Positions 1 through 8,731 of a stretch of 64,000 bases of DNA are shown here, one piece after another (the stretch's first letter is position 1; every line of letters begins with the position of its first letter). The position numbers and the translations under genes were made by a program. The notes below the pieces were generated by a model. It was given only the letters and a program-made list of their open reading frames with translations, did not search any database and was not told the origin of the DNA. Location of the stretch: contig CASEAG010000028.1 of the NCBI GenBank assembly GCA_949285785.1, forward strand, positions 380,527-444,526, written 5' to 3'. Origin of the DNA: an uncultured Spirochaetales bacterium. GTDB taxonomy: Bacteria > Spirochaetota > Spirochaetia > Sphaerochaetales > Sphaerochaetaceae.

Positions 1-209
1 TCCTTGTCATGCGGGCAGGCATGGAATCCCTTTTCGAGGATCTCGCTGCGAAAGGAAGTGGAATCGAGGTCGCCGACGACATCGTCGACGGGTATGAGGA
101 GCCGGCGCGCGGTGTCGTATCCGCTGTCACAGGCTATGACCCTGCCATAGCTGAACGGCGGCCTCTTGTCCGGGGCCTCCCCGCCGGTGATTATCAGGGA
201 TGTCTCCAT
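1..209 (-). CDS. Thiamine pyrophosphokinase, N-terminal part (runs off the left edge)
   Basis: Only the first ~69 residues lie in the window. They begin METSLIITGGEAP and contain ACDSGYDTARRLL followed by the VGDLDS motif. This is the DxG...GD(F/L)DS signature of thiamine pyrophosphokinases, where the aspartates bind Mg-ATP; the enzyme turns thiamine into TPP. The ATG is preceded on the minus strand by GGAGG about six bases upstream, which fixes the start at 209. It is divergent from the DUF1015 gene across a ~160 bp gap. The C-terminal half and its thiamine-binding lobe are not visible, so the call rests on the N-terminal motif alone. Confidence 0.72.
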   Translation of the reverse strand, partial: METSLIITGGEAPDKRPPFSYGRVIACDSGYDTARRLLIPVDDVVGDLDSTSFRSEILEKGFHACPHDK

Positions 210-369
210 CAGCTCCTCCAGGCTCCACGGCAGGACAGGACATGCGGATTTCCCGGTTACCGGTCGTCCCGGCGTCCTGGCTATCCGGCCTGCGCCGGTT
301 TTCCTTGTGGATGCCACTTATGTGGATTAACATGGAAGTACTACACAATGCAACAGATCAGGAGATCGT

Positions 370-1683
370 ATGGACAGCACACTCAGGAATAGGATGAGAA
401 GTCTGGGAGTCGACGTGAGCGACATACTTCTGCCCAGAGAGGGGATCGACTACGGCAAGTGGTCCGTGGTGGCCTGCGACCAGTTCACGAGCCAGAGGGA
501 ATACTGGCAGGCAGTGGAGCTGGAGACAATGGACTATCCATCCACATACAACCTCATCTTCCCGGAATGCTATCTGGAGGACGATGACCGGGACAGGCGC
601 ATCGAGGCGATAGACTCGACCATGAGGACCTATGTGGATACGGGCGTCTTCAACACGTTCAGGGACTGCTCGGTGCTCGTCGAGAGGACGACCACGAGCG
701 GCACCAGATACGGCCTCATGCTCTCCCTCGACCTGGAGCAGTACTCCTACGCACCGGACAGCAGATCGCTTGTCAGGGCGACGGAAGGCACCATCCTCTC
801 GCGCATTCCTCCCCGCAAGGAGATAAGGCGCAACGCCATGCTCGAGCTTCCACACATAATGGTTCTGATCAGCGACATGAAGCGTCTGGTCATAGAGCCT
901 CTGGTCGCGAGACGTGCCGATCTGAAGTGCATCTATGACACGGACCTGATGAAGGGCGGTGGCCACATCAGAGGCTACCTGGTCGACAGGGACGAGGAAC
1001 TGGAGATCATCGTCGGCGGACTGGAGGCCCTGTACAGGACGCTTGACCATGCGAACCCGCTTCTGTACGCCATGGGAGACGGCAACCACTCCCTTGCCAC
1101 GGCGAAGAGCCTCTATGAAGATCTGAAGAAGGAGATCGGCACAAAGGCGGCCATGGCGCATCCCTCCAGATACGCCCTCGTCGAGATCGAGAACATCTTC
1201 GACCCCGCGCTCTGCTTCGAGGCGATACACCGCGTCTTCTTCAACACCCCGCATGAGGTGCTGGACGGCGAGATCAGGAGAATATGCGACGACGTACGGA
1301 TAGAGGATGTCCCATCTCTCGATGACATGCGCACACGTCTAGAGGACAAGGACTCAGGTACATCGTTCGGCATGATCGCCGGCGGAAGGTATATGGTCTA
1401 TCATGTGAAGAGCTCCAGATTCGCCCTCGGTGCAAGCATCATACAGTCCTGCATCGACTCGCTTTCCGGCAAGGACGGCATCAGCGTGGACTATATCCAC
1501 GGAGCCGAGGTCACGGACAGGATTGCGCATGAAGACGGGAACATCGGCATCATCATGGCCGACATCTCCAAGGAGACCTTCTTCGACGACATAATCAGGG
1601 ACGGTGCGTTCCCACGAAAGACATTCTCCATCGGACACGCCGAGGAGAAGCGCTATTACATGGAGGCCAGGAGGATCAGATGA
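370..1683 (+). CDS. DUF1015 family protein of unknown function
   Basis: A 437-residue protein matching the DUF1015 family, which is common in spirochaetes and clostridia and has no assigned biochemical role. Characteristic are the N-terminal ACDQFTSQREYW segment and a GDGNHSLATAK motif near residue 236. The ATG has AGGAG about nine bases upstream. No signal peptide or membrane segment is seen, so it is probably cytoplasmic. Its stop overlaps the convergent sua5-like gene by 8 bp. A weak promoter (TTGTGG, 17 bp, TAACAT at 305-333) may serve it. Family assignment is from motif memory; the function is unknown. Confidence 0.8.
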   Translation: MDSTLRNRMRSLGVDVSDILLPREGIDYGKWSVVACDQFTSQREYWQAVELETMDYPSTYNLIFPECYLEDDDRDRRIEAIDSTMRTYVDTGVFNTFRDCSVLVERTTTSGTRYGLMLSLDLEQYSYAPDSRSLVRATEGTILSRIPPRKEIRRNAMLELPHIMVLISDMKRLVIEPLVARRADLKCIYDTDLMKGGGHIRGYLVDRDEELEIIVGGLEALYRTLDHANPLLYAMGDGNHSLATAKSLYEDLKKEIGTKAAMAHPSRYALVEIENIFDPALCFEAIHRVFFNTPHEVLDGEIRRICDDVRIEDVPSLDDMRTRLEDKDSGTSFGMIAGGRYMVYHVKSSRFALGASIIQSCIDSLSGKDGISVDYIHGAEVTDRIAHEDGNIGIIMADISKETFFDDIIRDGAFPRKTFSIGHAEEKRYYMEARRIR

Positions 1684-2233
1684 GGTCCTTCACGTCGTAG
1701 GCGCCCTGTCTGATGACCCTGTAAGGCTCCACTGTGCAGTCGATCAGGGTCGACGGCAGGGCGTTCACGTCCTCCTCCCTCTTGCGGACGATGAAGTCGA
1801 CCAGATCCCCGAACACGGGGAGGATCTCGTCATAGGTCATGAGGCCAGGCTGGCCGGAAATGTTACAGCTTGTCGACCAGATCGGACCCGTCTTCTCGAC
1901 GAGCGCCTGGATGAACGGATCGGCCGGCACGCGTACGGCCTGGGTCGAGCCGTCCTCTTCGTTCCTGACGATCGCGGTGAGAGGACAGGGCCAATGGTCG
2001 TACAGGACCCGGGGAACCACGAGCGGGGAGCTCTTCAGCCATGACAGCCCGGCCAGCATGATGAAGCTCTTGCTCTTCGGCCTCATCTTGATTTCGTATA
2101 TCCTGTCTCCCCCGCTGCGGTCCGCAAGCGAGGACAGGCCGTAGACGGTGTCGGCGGGTATCACGCCGACCTTGCCTTCCAGCAGCAGCGACGCAACCGC
2201 GTCGAGCGATGAGTCGTCATTATAGAGCATCAT
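1676..2233 (-). CDS. Sua5/YciO/YrdC-type L-threonylcarbamoyladenylate synthase
   Basis: A 185-residue YrdC-fold protein expected to make L-threonylcarbamoyladenylate from Thr, bicarbonate and ATP for t6A37 tRNA modification. Visible motifs are GVIPADTVYGL, IYEIKMRPKSKSF (the KxRP substrate loop) and STSCNISGQPG. It is the short form without the C-terminal Sua5 domain. The reading frame is open upstream to 2317, but AGGAGG lies six bases before the ATG at 2233, so that start is preferred (a second ATG follows at 2230). It sits 10 bp downstream of the DivIC-like gene, probably in one operon. YciO-type paralogues cannot be excluded. Confidence 0.82.
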   Translation of the reverse strand: MMLYNDDSSLDAVASLLLEGKVGVIPADTVYGLSSLADRSGGDRIYEIKMRPKSKSFIMLAGLSWLKSSPLVVPRVLYDHWPCPLTAIVRNEEDGSTQAVRVPADPFIQALVEKTGPIWSTSCNISGQPGLMTYDEILPVFGDLVDFIVRKREEDVNALPSTLIDCTVEPYRVIRQGAYDVKDLI

Positions 2234-2243
2234 GGAGCACCTC

Positions 2244-2741
2244 CTATGACCAGTCGAACTCGTCGTGGCGCCGACGGGCATCGCGATTGTCGGCATCGCC
2301 ACGGCGTCCACCACCATGAGCGCCGATAATGGAGATCACGATGAAGAGCAGCAGGCCGCAACCGGCGGACACCGATGCGAGAATCCAGGTCTCCACCCCC
2401 TTCCAGACCTCCAGAGGCTCTTCGTCTTCGGCAGAATCCGACATCGTATCGGCATCCTCCAGCACGTCCGGCTCCTCGAAGTAGTAGACCACATCGCCTT
2501 CCCGCTCATAGCCGAGCGAAAGCGCCACATCGTCGAAGTACGCCTCGCTCGAAACCTGCCGGCGCCTCTCCTCCAGCGCCTCTATCTCGAGACGACGCTC
2601 CTCCTCCTGTCTGGACAGCTCGTCGAGCCTTGCCGAGAGCGATCTGTTGACCAATATGCCCGACTGTCCGAACACGGACAGCAGGATGATGAACAACATG
2701 ATGGACATGAACGCCGACAGAAGGACTTTTCTTGTTGTCAT
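2244..2741 (-). CDS. FtsB/DivIC-like membrane protein with a second C-terminal membrane helix
   Basis: A 165-residue protein. Residues ~7-26 form a hydrophobic helix. This is followed by a charged coiled-coil stretch (about 30-65, with SRQEEERRLEIEALEERRR), an acidic linker and a second hydrophobic helix near 122-142, then an Arg/Asp-rich tail. Helix plus coiled coil is the layout of septum-formation initiators FtsB/DivIC, which bridge FtsL and FtsQ in the divisome. The second helix is not typical of that family. Upstream in-frame codons to 2912 are rejected because they cross the promoter of the divergent gene. It is followed by sua5 after 10 bp. Confidence 0.6.
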   Translation of the reverse strand: MTTRKVLLSAFMSIMLFIILLSVFGQSGILVNRSLSARLDELSRQEEERRLEIEALEERRRQVSSEAYFDDVALSLGYEREGDVVYYFEEPDVLEDADTMSDSAEDEEPLEVWKGVETWILASVSAGCGLLLFIVISIIGAHGGGRRGDADNRDARRRHDEFDWS

Positions 2742-2763
2742 ATGGTTACTTGACTTGTATAAT
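2735..2763 (+). promoter_or_regulatory. Sigma70-type promoter for the KEVPVE-repeat membrane protein
   Basis: TTGTCA at 2735-2740, a 17 bp spacer and a perfect TATAAT at 2758-2763. This reads toward the gene starting at 2815. The -35 hexamer overlaps the start codon of the divergent DivIC-like gene, so the two genes compete for this DNA. Confidence 0.75.
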
Positions 2764-2814
2764 ACCCATATGTGTGGCTTAATGTGAATACGTTGAGCCG
2801 GAGGTGAAATTAAT

Positions 2815-3942
2815 ATGTCGAAGCCCAAAAGCACGGCAAGACTCGTGATCACCAGTGTCGTAATATCATTCGTGGTCATCGCCGTCTTTGCACTTGTGTT
2901 CATCAACTTCATCGTCCCTGCCTATCAGGTGACCGAGGAGCAGATCTACTCTGTTCTCATAAGACTGTTCCCGATTCTGATAGGTCTGATCCTCATCCAG
3001 ATCGGCGTCATGATCGCCAAGAGGCATGAAGACGAGTTCGCCGACCAGGTGGACAGGCTTCCTCCGAACGCATACACGAAGCCGTTCGAATCATCTCCGA
3101 AGGACGACCCGCTCAACGTATCCATCGATGCGACCCGCACCCAGGAGCAGGTTCCTCCGCGCCCTGTGGCCGAGGCGCCTGTGCGCGAAGTCATAAGAGA
3201 GGTGCCTGTCGAGAAGGAGATTGTCAGGGAGGTTCCCGTCGAGAAGGTCGTCGTCAAGGAAGTCCCCGTGGAGGTCATCAGGGAGATCGAGAAGGAGGTC
3301 CCGGTCATCCACGAGGTCATCAAGGAGATTCCCGTCCCCTCTGCGGACGCCTCTCCCGTCGAGATCGTGAAGGAAGTTCCTGTGGAGGTGATCAAGGAGG
3401 TCATCAGGGAGGTTCCGGCAGCCGGTCAGGTCGTCGAGAAGGAAGTCCCGGTGATCAAGGAGATCATCAAGGAGGTTCCGATCGAGATCGTCAAGGAAGT
3501 CCCCGTGGAGGTTCCTGTCGAGAAGGTCGTGGAGAAGGTCATAGAGAAGCCGGTCGAGGTCGAGAAGATAGTCGAGAAACCGGTCGCAGCAGGCGTTGTA
3601 GGCGCACCTGCCGAAACCAGGATGCTGGACTTCGCCGATGTGCTCGAAGAGGAATGCAGGAACGCGCATGCGGATAGCTATGATATCACGCTCGCCCTCT
3701 TCAGAAAGGGTGACGGATGCGACGAGGACAGGCTCGAGAAGGCCTTCAGCGCAAATGCCTTCATCTTCGACAGAGGCGACGACTACGCGCTCATCTTCAG
3801 CTTCGCCAACGAGGACGAGGTCACGTCCCTCATACAGAGCAGACAGGCCGATCTCGGCGATGTCTCATACTCGCTGGCCACACAGAGCGGCGACAATGCC
3901 GATCCCGAGAGGCTTGTGAAGATGGCTGCAGCAGGTTTCTGA
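2815..3942 (+). CDS. Membrane protein with long KEVPVE repeat and a degenerate GGDEF-like C-terminal domain
   Basis: A 375-residue protein. Two hydrophobic helices lie at about 8-32 and 44-66, followed by a short linker. Residues ~122-262 then form a low-complexity stretch of about two dozen Val/Glu/Lys/Pro units of the type KEVPVE or REVPVEK. The last ~100 residues are globular; FDRGDDYALIF there resembles the GGDEF signature block (RxGGDEFxxL) but with GDDY instead of GGDEF, so any cyclase activity should be lost. A related C-terminal domain without catalysis is an inference from that short match. ATG at 2815 follows GGAGGTG. It is flanked by a strong promoter and a terminator, so it is a monocistronic gene. 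Function unknown. Confidence 0.7.
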   Translation: MSKPKSTARLVITSVVISFVVIAVFALVFINFIVPAYQVTEEQIYSVLIRLFPILIGLILIQIGVMIAKRHEDEFADQVDRLPPNAYTKPFESSPKDDPLNVSIDATRTQEQVPPRPVAEAPVREVIREVPVEKEIVREVPVEKVVVKEVPVEVIREIEKEVPVIHEVIKEIPVPSADASPVEIVKEVPVEVIKEVIREVPAAGQVVEKEVPVIKEIIKEVPIEIVKEVPVEVPVEKVVEKVIEKPVEVEKIVEKPVAAGVVGAPAETRMLDFADVLEEECRNAHADSYDITLALFRKGDGCDEDRLEKAFSANAFIFDRGDDYALIFSFANEDEVTSLIQSRQADLGDVSYSLATQSGDNADPERLVKMAAAGF

Positions 3943-3963
3943 GACCGGTTGCACACCAGACAG

Positions 3964-4000
3964 GAGAGGACCGGAATCACTGATCCGGTCCTTCTCTTTG
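3964..4000 (+). terminator. Intrinsic terminator after the KEVPVE-repeat gene
   Basis: GAGAGGACCGGA (3964-3975) pairs with TCCGGTCCTTCTC (3984-3996) around an 8-base loop, followed by TTTG. The GGACCGGA core pairs perfectly. Confidence 0.75.
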
Positions 4001-4009
4001 CCCACCCTG

Positions 4010-4038
4010 TTGCAAGATTTTCGAAAATGGATTTTAAT
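4010..4038 (+). promoter_or_regulatory. Promoter of tRNA-Ala
   Basis: TTGCAA (4010-4015), 17 bp spacer, TTTAAT (4033-4038). This places the transcription start about eight bases before the tRNA 5' end. Confidence 0.6.
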
Positions 4039-4051
4039 ACAGCAAGTGTCT

Positions 4052-4124
4052 GGGGCCGTAGCTCATCTGGTAGAGCGTCAGGTTCGCAATCTGAAAGTGG
4101 CGAGTTCGAGTCTCGTCGGCTCCA
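4052..4124 (+). tRNA. tRNA-Ala (anticodon CGC)
   Basis: A full cloverleaf folds by eye. Acceptor GGGGCCG pairs with CGGCTCC, including the G3-U70 wobble that is the alanine identity element. D arm GCTC/GAGC; anticodon loop TTCGCAA gives CGC (codon GCG); T arm GCGAG/CTCGT around TTCGAGT. The discriminator is A at 4124 and CCA is not encoded. Confidence 0.93.
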
Positions 4125-4135
4125 AGAGTACGGGA

Positions 4136-4165
4136 AGCATCTGCAAGCAGCAGGTGCTTTCTTCT
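4136..4165 (+). terminator. Terminator of tRNA-Ala
   Basis: AGCATCTGC (4136-4144) pairs with GCAGGTGCT (4150-4158) with one G-T wobble, followed by TTCTTCTTTT. Confidence 0.75.
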
Positions 4166-4355
4166 TTTACGCCTCATGATTTGGAAACCATGACCTGCAA
4201 GCGGAACCTGCCCGCATGTACCCGCACTCGGTAGAGAAACGGAAGGTCATATGAACATATCCACCAACACAAAGGACTTCATGTCTGCTGCATCCGCCTC
4301 CTCATATTCTACAAAACAAGCTAATCTGATATCCTTCTGCACAACGGAGGAACAA

Positions 4356-5156
4356 GTGAAGACTGTTTCCATCATAGGATGCGGGAACATGGGCGGCGCA
4401 ATCGCCTCCGCCCTCGCCCAGAGCGGTTCATGGTCCCTCACCCTCTACGACATAGACAAGGACAAGGCCTCGGCTCTGGGACTTCCCGTCGCCGACACGA
4501 TCGAGGAGGCCATCAAGGCTTCGGACATAGTGATACTTGCAGTCAAGCCGCAGGTCATAGGCGAGTTGTATGACACGATCAGCGAATACAACGAGAAGAG
4601 CTACATATCCATCCTCGCAGGGGTGCCGCTCGAGGTGCTCGAGTACAAGATCGACAGCGACAACATCGCCCGCTTCATGCCGAACATCGCGGCAAGTGCC
4701 AGAAAGGCCGTCACGGCCATCGCCTTCTGCGAAAGCGCAGATGAGGACTTCAGGACGAGCGCCTTCGAGATCGCATCGTCATTCGGCAGTGCGTTCATCC
4801 TCAAAGAGTCCCTCTTCCCGTCCTTCATAGGGCTTTCAGGCTCGGGAATAGCATATGTCCTGCAGTTCATCCACGCCCTTGCGATGGGTGCGGTCGAACA
4901 GGGCATACCCTACCCCAGAGCCGTCGAGATCGCAGCCGACACGATGGAGAGCGCCTGTGCTCTGGTGAAGGAGACCGGCATGAACCCTGTGGAGCTGGCC
5001 AGCATGGTATGCTCGGCTGCGGGCACCACGATAAAGGGAATGAACGCCCTGAGCGCGAATGGATTCGACAACGCCGTCGTGAAGGCGGTCGAGGCCGCGA
5101 CGCTCAGAAGCATCGAACTTGAGAAGACAGCATTGGAGAAGAAGGACAATGATTGA
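4356..5156 (+). CDS. proC: Pyrroline-5-carboxylate reductase
   Basis: A 266-residue enzyme for the last step of proline synthesis, reducing P5C with NAD(P)H. The N terminus carries the Rossmann motif GCGNMGGAIASAL. The C-terminal dimerisation/catalytic part has SGSGIAYVLQFIHAL and AAGTTIKGMNAL. The frame is open back to an ATG at 4251, but GGAGG with a five-base gap precedes a GTG at 4356, and family members begin at this VxIIGxGNMG segment. It overlaps serS by 8 bp. The other proline genes, proBA, lie 6 kb away on the other strand, so the pathway is split. Confidence 0.9.
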   Translation: MKTVSIIGCGNMGGAIASALAQSGSWSLTLYDIDKDKASALGLPVADTIEEAIKASDIVILAVKPQVIGELYDTISEYNEKSYISILAGVPLEVLEYKIDSDNIARFMPNIAASARKAVTAIAFCESADEDFRTSAFEIASSFGSAFILKESLFPSFIGLSGSGIAYVLQFIHALAMGAVEQGIPYPRAVEIAADTMESACALVKETGMNPVELASMVCSAAGTTIKGMNALSANGFDNAVVKAVEAATLRSIELEKTALEKKDND

Positions 5157-6429
5157 CATAAGAGAACTGAGAAGCCGCTATGATGAAATCAAGAAGAACA
5201 TCAGCGACCGCTACATGAACGTCGACCTCGACAGGATCATCGCTGACCAGGACGCACGCAGCGCCCTGCTCCAGGAGGTCGAGGCACTCAGGGCCAGGCG
5301 CAACGAGAACGCGGCGAAGATGAAGGGCAGGATGGATGGAGAGACACGCCAGGCCCTGATCGCCGAAGGCAAGGCCCTCAAGGAGGAGCTTGCCGAGAAG
5401 GAGGCCGAGTTCAACAGGATCGACGCCGTCTTCCAGGCAGAGGCCAGGACCATTCCGAACTACGCCCATCCGGACGCCCCCGTCGGCAAGGAGGACAAGG
5501 ACAGCCTCGCGATCCGCTTCCACCTGGAGCCGAAGAAGTTCCCCTTCAAGCCCAAGGACCATGTCCAGCTGGGAGAGGAGCTCGACGTGCTCGACTTCGA
5601 CAGCGGAGCGAAGGTGGCGGGACAGAAGTTCTACTACATAAAGAACCAGCTCGTGATTCTGCAGATGGCCCTCGAGCGCTATGCGATGGACATCGTGCTC
5701 AAGCACGGCTTCACCCCGTTCATAACCCCGGACATCGCCAAGGAGGAGATTCTGCAGGGAATCGGATTCAATCCCCGTGGCGAGGAGTCGAACATCTACA
5801 CTCTGGAAGGAACGGGAACCTGTCTTGTCGGCACTGCGGAGATCACGCTCGGCGGCTACTATCAGAACACCATTCTGGACAAGTCGGACCTTCCTATCAG
5901 GATGACGGGCCTGTCGCACTGCTTCAGACGGGAGGCAGGCGGAGCCGGCCAGTATTCCAAGGGCCTGTACCGCGTTCACCAGTTCAGCAAACTCGAGATG
6001 TTCATCTACTGTCTGCCTGAGGACAGCGACAGGTTCCATCAGGAGATCCTATCCATCGAGGAGGAGATCTTCAGCGGACTCGGACTAGCATACCGCGTAG
6101 TCGACACCGCCACAGGCGACCTCGGAGCTCCTGCATACCGCAAGTTCGACATCGAGGCCTGGATGCCGGGCCGTGGCGATGGCGGTGAGTATGGCGAGGT
6201 GACAAGCACCAGCAACTGCACGGACTACCAGGCCAGGAGCCTGAACATCCGCTACAGGGACGACGACGGCAAGATCCGCTTCGTCCATATGCTCAACGGC
6301 ACGGCAGTCGCGCTTTCCAGGGCGATCGTAGCCATCATGGAGAACTACCAGAACGAGGACGGAACCATCAGCGTACCTGAGGTGCTCGTCCCCTACACCG
6401 GATTCGATCTCATCACCAGGAGGAGTTGA
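5149..6429 (+). CDS. serS: Seryl-tRNA synthetase
   Basis: 426 residues, the normal length. It charges tRNA-Ser with serine. The N-terminal two-helix antiparallel coiled coil (about residues 1-110, RSRYDEIKKN onward) grips the long variable arm. Class II motif 2 is CFRREAGGAGQYSKGLYR and motif 3 lies in the C-terminal part after EVTSTSNCTDYQARS. The ATG at 5149 sits inside the end of proC. An in-frame codon at 5119 is rejected because residues before MIDIRELRS are not in the family. Next gene pncB is 9 bp downstream. Confidence 0.96.
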   Translation: MIDIRELRSRYDEIKKNISDRYMNVDLDRIIADQDARSALLQEVEALRARRNENAAKMKGRMDGETRQALIAEGKALKEELAEKEAEFNRIDAVFQAEARTIPNYAHPDAPVGKEDKDSLAIRFHLEPKKFPFKPKDHVQLGEELDVLDFDSGAKVAGQKFYYIKNQLVILQMALERYAMDIVLKHGFTPFITPDIAKEEILQGIGFNPRGEESNIYTLEGTGTCLVGTAEITLGGYYQNTILDKSDLPIRMTGLSHCFRREAGGAGQYSKGLYRVHQFSKLEMFIYCLPEDSDRFHQEILSIEEEIFSGLGLAYRVVDTATGDLGAPAYRKFDIEAWMPGRGDGGEYGEVTSTSNCTDYQARSLNIRYRDDDGKIRFVHMLNGTAVALSRAIVAIMENYQNEDGTISVPEVLVPYTGFDLITRRS

Positions 6430-6438
6430 GAAGACACC

Positions 6439-7875
6439 ATGACATCTGCACTGATCACCGATTTCTATGAGCTTACGATGATGCAGGGCTACTTTCTCAA
6501 GAAGCACAACCCTCGCGTCGTCTTCGACATGTTCTACCGCACGAATCCGTTCAACGGCGGCTATACCGTGTTCACGGGCCTTGAGGAGGTGATCGACGCA
6601 CTGGAGGACTTCCGCTTCTCCGGTGAGGACATCGAGTACCTGAGGAGCCTGGACTTCTTCGACCCTTCGTTCCTCGACTACCTTGCCTCCTATCGCTTCA
6701 GTGGAGATGTCTACGCCTTCGAGGAAGGCACTCCGGCATTCCCCGGCGAGCCTCTCGTGAGAATCGAGTCGTCTCTCATCGACTGCCAGCTGGTGGAGGC
6801 CTTCGTGCTCAACACGCTGAATTTCCAGACCCTGATCGCGACCAAGGCGAACAGAATGGTCTACGCCACCCGCGGCAAGGGAGCCATCATGGAGTTCGGC
6901 CTAAGACGTGCCCAGGGGGAGAACGGCGCCCATGCGGCCAGCCGCGCAGCCTTCATAGGCGGTACGAAGGTTACCAGCAACACATATGCCGGAAAGAAGT
7001 ACGGCATCCCCGTCTCCGGAACGATGGCCCATTCCTGGATCATGAGCTTCGACAGCGAGGAGGACGCCTTCAGGCAGTATGCATCCATCTACCCCGACAA
7101 CGCTGTGCTGCTCATCGACACCTACGACACTCTTGGCAGCGGAATCGAGGCGGCGATAAAGATAGGCCTCGAGCAGAAGGCCAAGGGTAAGAGGATCGGT
7201 GTCAGAATCGATTCGGGCGACCTGAACTACCTGCCGCGTGTCATCCGCGAGCGTCTGGACAAGGCAGGTCTCACCGATGCGACCATCTGCGTGTCCAACG
7301 ACCTGACAGAGGAGATCATCCAGACTCTTGTAGCCGACGGAGTGCCCATAGACAGCTGGGGAATCGGAACGCATCTGGTCACAGGCGGCACCCAGAGCTC
7401 CCTCAATGGCGTATACAAGCTGGCGGCCAAGCAGGAGAACGGCGTCTTCGAACCTACGCTGAAGGTGTCCAACAGCTTCGAGAAGACCACAAACCCTGGA
7501 ATCAAGCAGGTATACCGTTTCTATGACGAGAACGACAATGCGCTTGCAGACCTGATCACACTGGATGATGAAGAGGTCAGGGATGATGTGAACCACACAT
7601 TCTTCCACCCCTTCTCCATGGGAGACTTCTTCGTCATGAGGAAGGGCCAGTACAGCTATGCCCGCCCCATGCTCTCGCAGAAGATGAAGGACGGACGCAG
7701 GATCTGTGCAAAGAGAGACCTGAAGGAGATCCAGGCATACGCCGCCAGCAGCCTTGAGCATCTGCACAAGAGCTACAAGCGCCAGATCAACCCACACATC
7801 TACAAGGTATCCCTCTCGAAGAGGCTGAGGGATCTCAAGATGGATCTCATACTCAAGGTGCGTGGCGCCATCTGA
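6439..7875 (+). CDS. pncB: Nicotinate phosphoribosyltransferase
   Basis: 478 residues. It makes nicotinate mononucleotide from nicotinate and PRPP in the NAD salvage pathway. It opens with MTSALITDFYELTMMQGYF, typical of the family, carries the histidine loop region SGTMAHSWIMSF, and has the RIDSGDL phosphoribosyl-binding segment near residue 258. It lies 9 bp after serS and is closely followed by a GNAT gene, so proC-serS-pncB-GNAT probably form one transcript. Confidence 0.94.
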   Translation: MTSALITDFYELTMMQGYFLKKHNPRVVFDMFYRTNPFNGGYTVFTGLEEVIDALEDFRFSGEDIEYLRSLDFFDPSFLDYLASYRFSGDVYAFEEGTPAFPGEPLVRIESSLIDCQLVEAFVLNTLNFQTLIATKANRMVYATRGKGAIMEFGLRRAQGENGAHAASRAAFIGGTKVTSNTYAGKKYGIPVSGTMAHSWIMSFDSEEDAFRQYASIYPDNAVLLIDTYDTLGSGIEAAIKIGLEQKAKGKRIGVRIDSGDLNYLPRVIRERLDKAGLTDATICVSNDLTEEIIQTLVADGVPIDSWGIGTHLVTGGTQSSLNGVYKLAAKQENGVFEPTLKVSNSFEKTTNPGIKQVYRFYDENDNALADLITLDDEEVRDDVNHTFFHPFSMGDFFVMRKGQYSYARPMLSQKMKDGRRICAKRDLKEIQAYAASSLEHLHKSYKRQINPHIYKVSLSKRLRDLKMDLILKVRGAI

Positions 7876-7882
7876 GATCTTC

Positions 7883-8731
7883 ATGGCACCTCTGGTCGGA
7901 ACACTTGAAGGCATTTCGGAAGACAGCCTGTACGACTGCTTCTGCGATGCCTTCAGTGATTATGTGGTCGCCATCTCCATGACAATGGAGCGCTTCCGTC
8001 TCCATCTGAAACGCAACGGCTATGATCCTGCCATCTCGACAGGGATCCTCGAAGATGGCAGGCTTCTGGGTTTCGCGCTCTTCGGCCGCAGGGCGTTTTC
8101 CGGCACAGATGTCGCCTACGACCTCGGCACCGGCATCAGGAGCTCCTGCAGAGGCAGGGGCCTTGCGAAGATGATGCTCGCTCATCTGACCGATGTCGCT
8201 CGAGAGAGGGGAATACGGAAACTGCAGCTCGAAGTCATCCAGGAGAACACCAGGGCGCTGGAGCTTTACAGGAAAGCCGGCTTCACGATAAGCCGGTCAT
8301 TCTCATGCTACGAGCATGAGGGGCCTGTCGATGAACCGGCATGCCTGCCAGGACAGGCATTCTCATTTCATGGGCTGGAATGCGATCTGTACGACCTCTT
8401 TCTCGATTCCATGCACTCCTGGCAGAACTCGCGCCAGGCAGTGGAGGCATGCAGTGAGGACTTCATATCCCTTGTCGCAGACGACCACGGGGTCGTTGTT
8501 GCCCATGGTGTCCTGATGCCTGCAAGCGGTGATGTTCCATCACTGGCGGTGGATCCTCATTACAGGCACAGGGGAATAGCCACTCACATGCTTTCGCTCA
8601 TGAGCCGGATGTCCACATCAGGAAGGTTGAGAATCATCAATGTAGAAGATGGATCCTCCCTGCAGGGGCTTGTCGAGAATCTCGGCTTCAGGCTCTTCGC
8701 CCGTCAGTATGAGATGACGAAGGCGCTATAG
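7883..8731 (+). CDS. Tandem GNAT-family N-acetyltransferase
   Basis: 282 residues with two acetyl-CoA-binding GNAT loops: SSCRGRGLAKMMLAHL in the first half and DPHYRHRGIATHMLSLM in the second. It is therefore a duplicated acetyltransferase of the kind often seen in streptothricin/ribosomal-type families; the substrate is unknown. A GTG at 7862 overlapping pncB by 14 bp is an alternative start. The ATG at 7883 gives the usual family N terminus, but neither has a strong ribosome site. Its end overlaps the convergent amidase by 6 bp. Confidence 0.78.
   Translation: MAPLVGTLEGISEDSLYDCFCDAFSDYVVAISMTMERFRLHLKRNGYDPAISTGILEDGRLLGFALFGRRAFSGTDVAYDLGTGIRSSCRGRGLAKMMLAHLTDVARERGIRKLQLEVIQENTRALELYRKAGFTISRSFSCYEHEGPVDEPACLPGQAFSFHGLECDLYDLFLDSMHSWQNSRQAVEACSEDFISLVADDHGVVVAHGVLMPASGDVPSLAVDPHYRHRGIATHMLSLMSRMSTSGRLRIINVEDGSSLQGLVENLGFRLFARQYEMTKAL

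Noticed and set aside
1..392. Plus-strand frames at 9-392 and 200-397
   Set aside because: The minus strand encodes a good thiamine pyrophosphokinase N terminus; the plus frames have no motif and run through the promoter and start of the DUF1015 gene.
3181..3600. Periodic DNA in the KEVPVE gene considered as a CRISPR or satellite array
   Set aside because: The period is 18 bases, degenerate at third codon positions, and in frame throughout, so it is a protein repeat.
3091..3669. 192-codon minus-strand frame with Asp/Leu repeats
   Set aside because: Reverse complement of the KEVPVE repeat coding region; the apparent repeats are only the mirror of the plus-strand ones.
4251..4355. 35-residue N-terminal extension of ProC from an ATG with AAGG upstream
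   Set aside because: The extension is Ser/Thr rich and not part of the family; the GTG at 4356 with GGAGG matches the conserved start. A short leader frame cannot be fully excluded.
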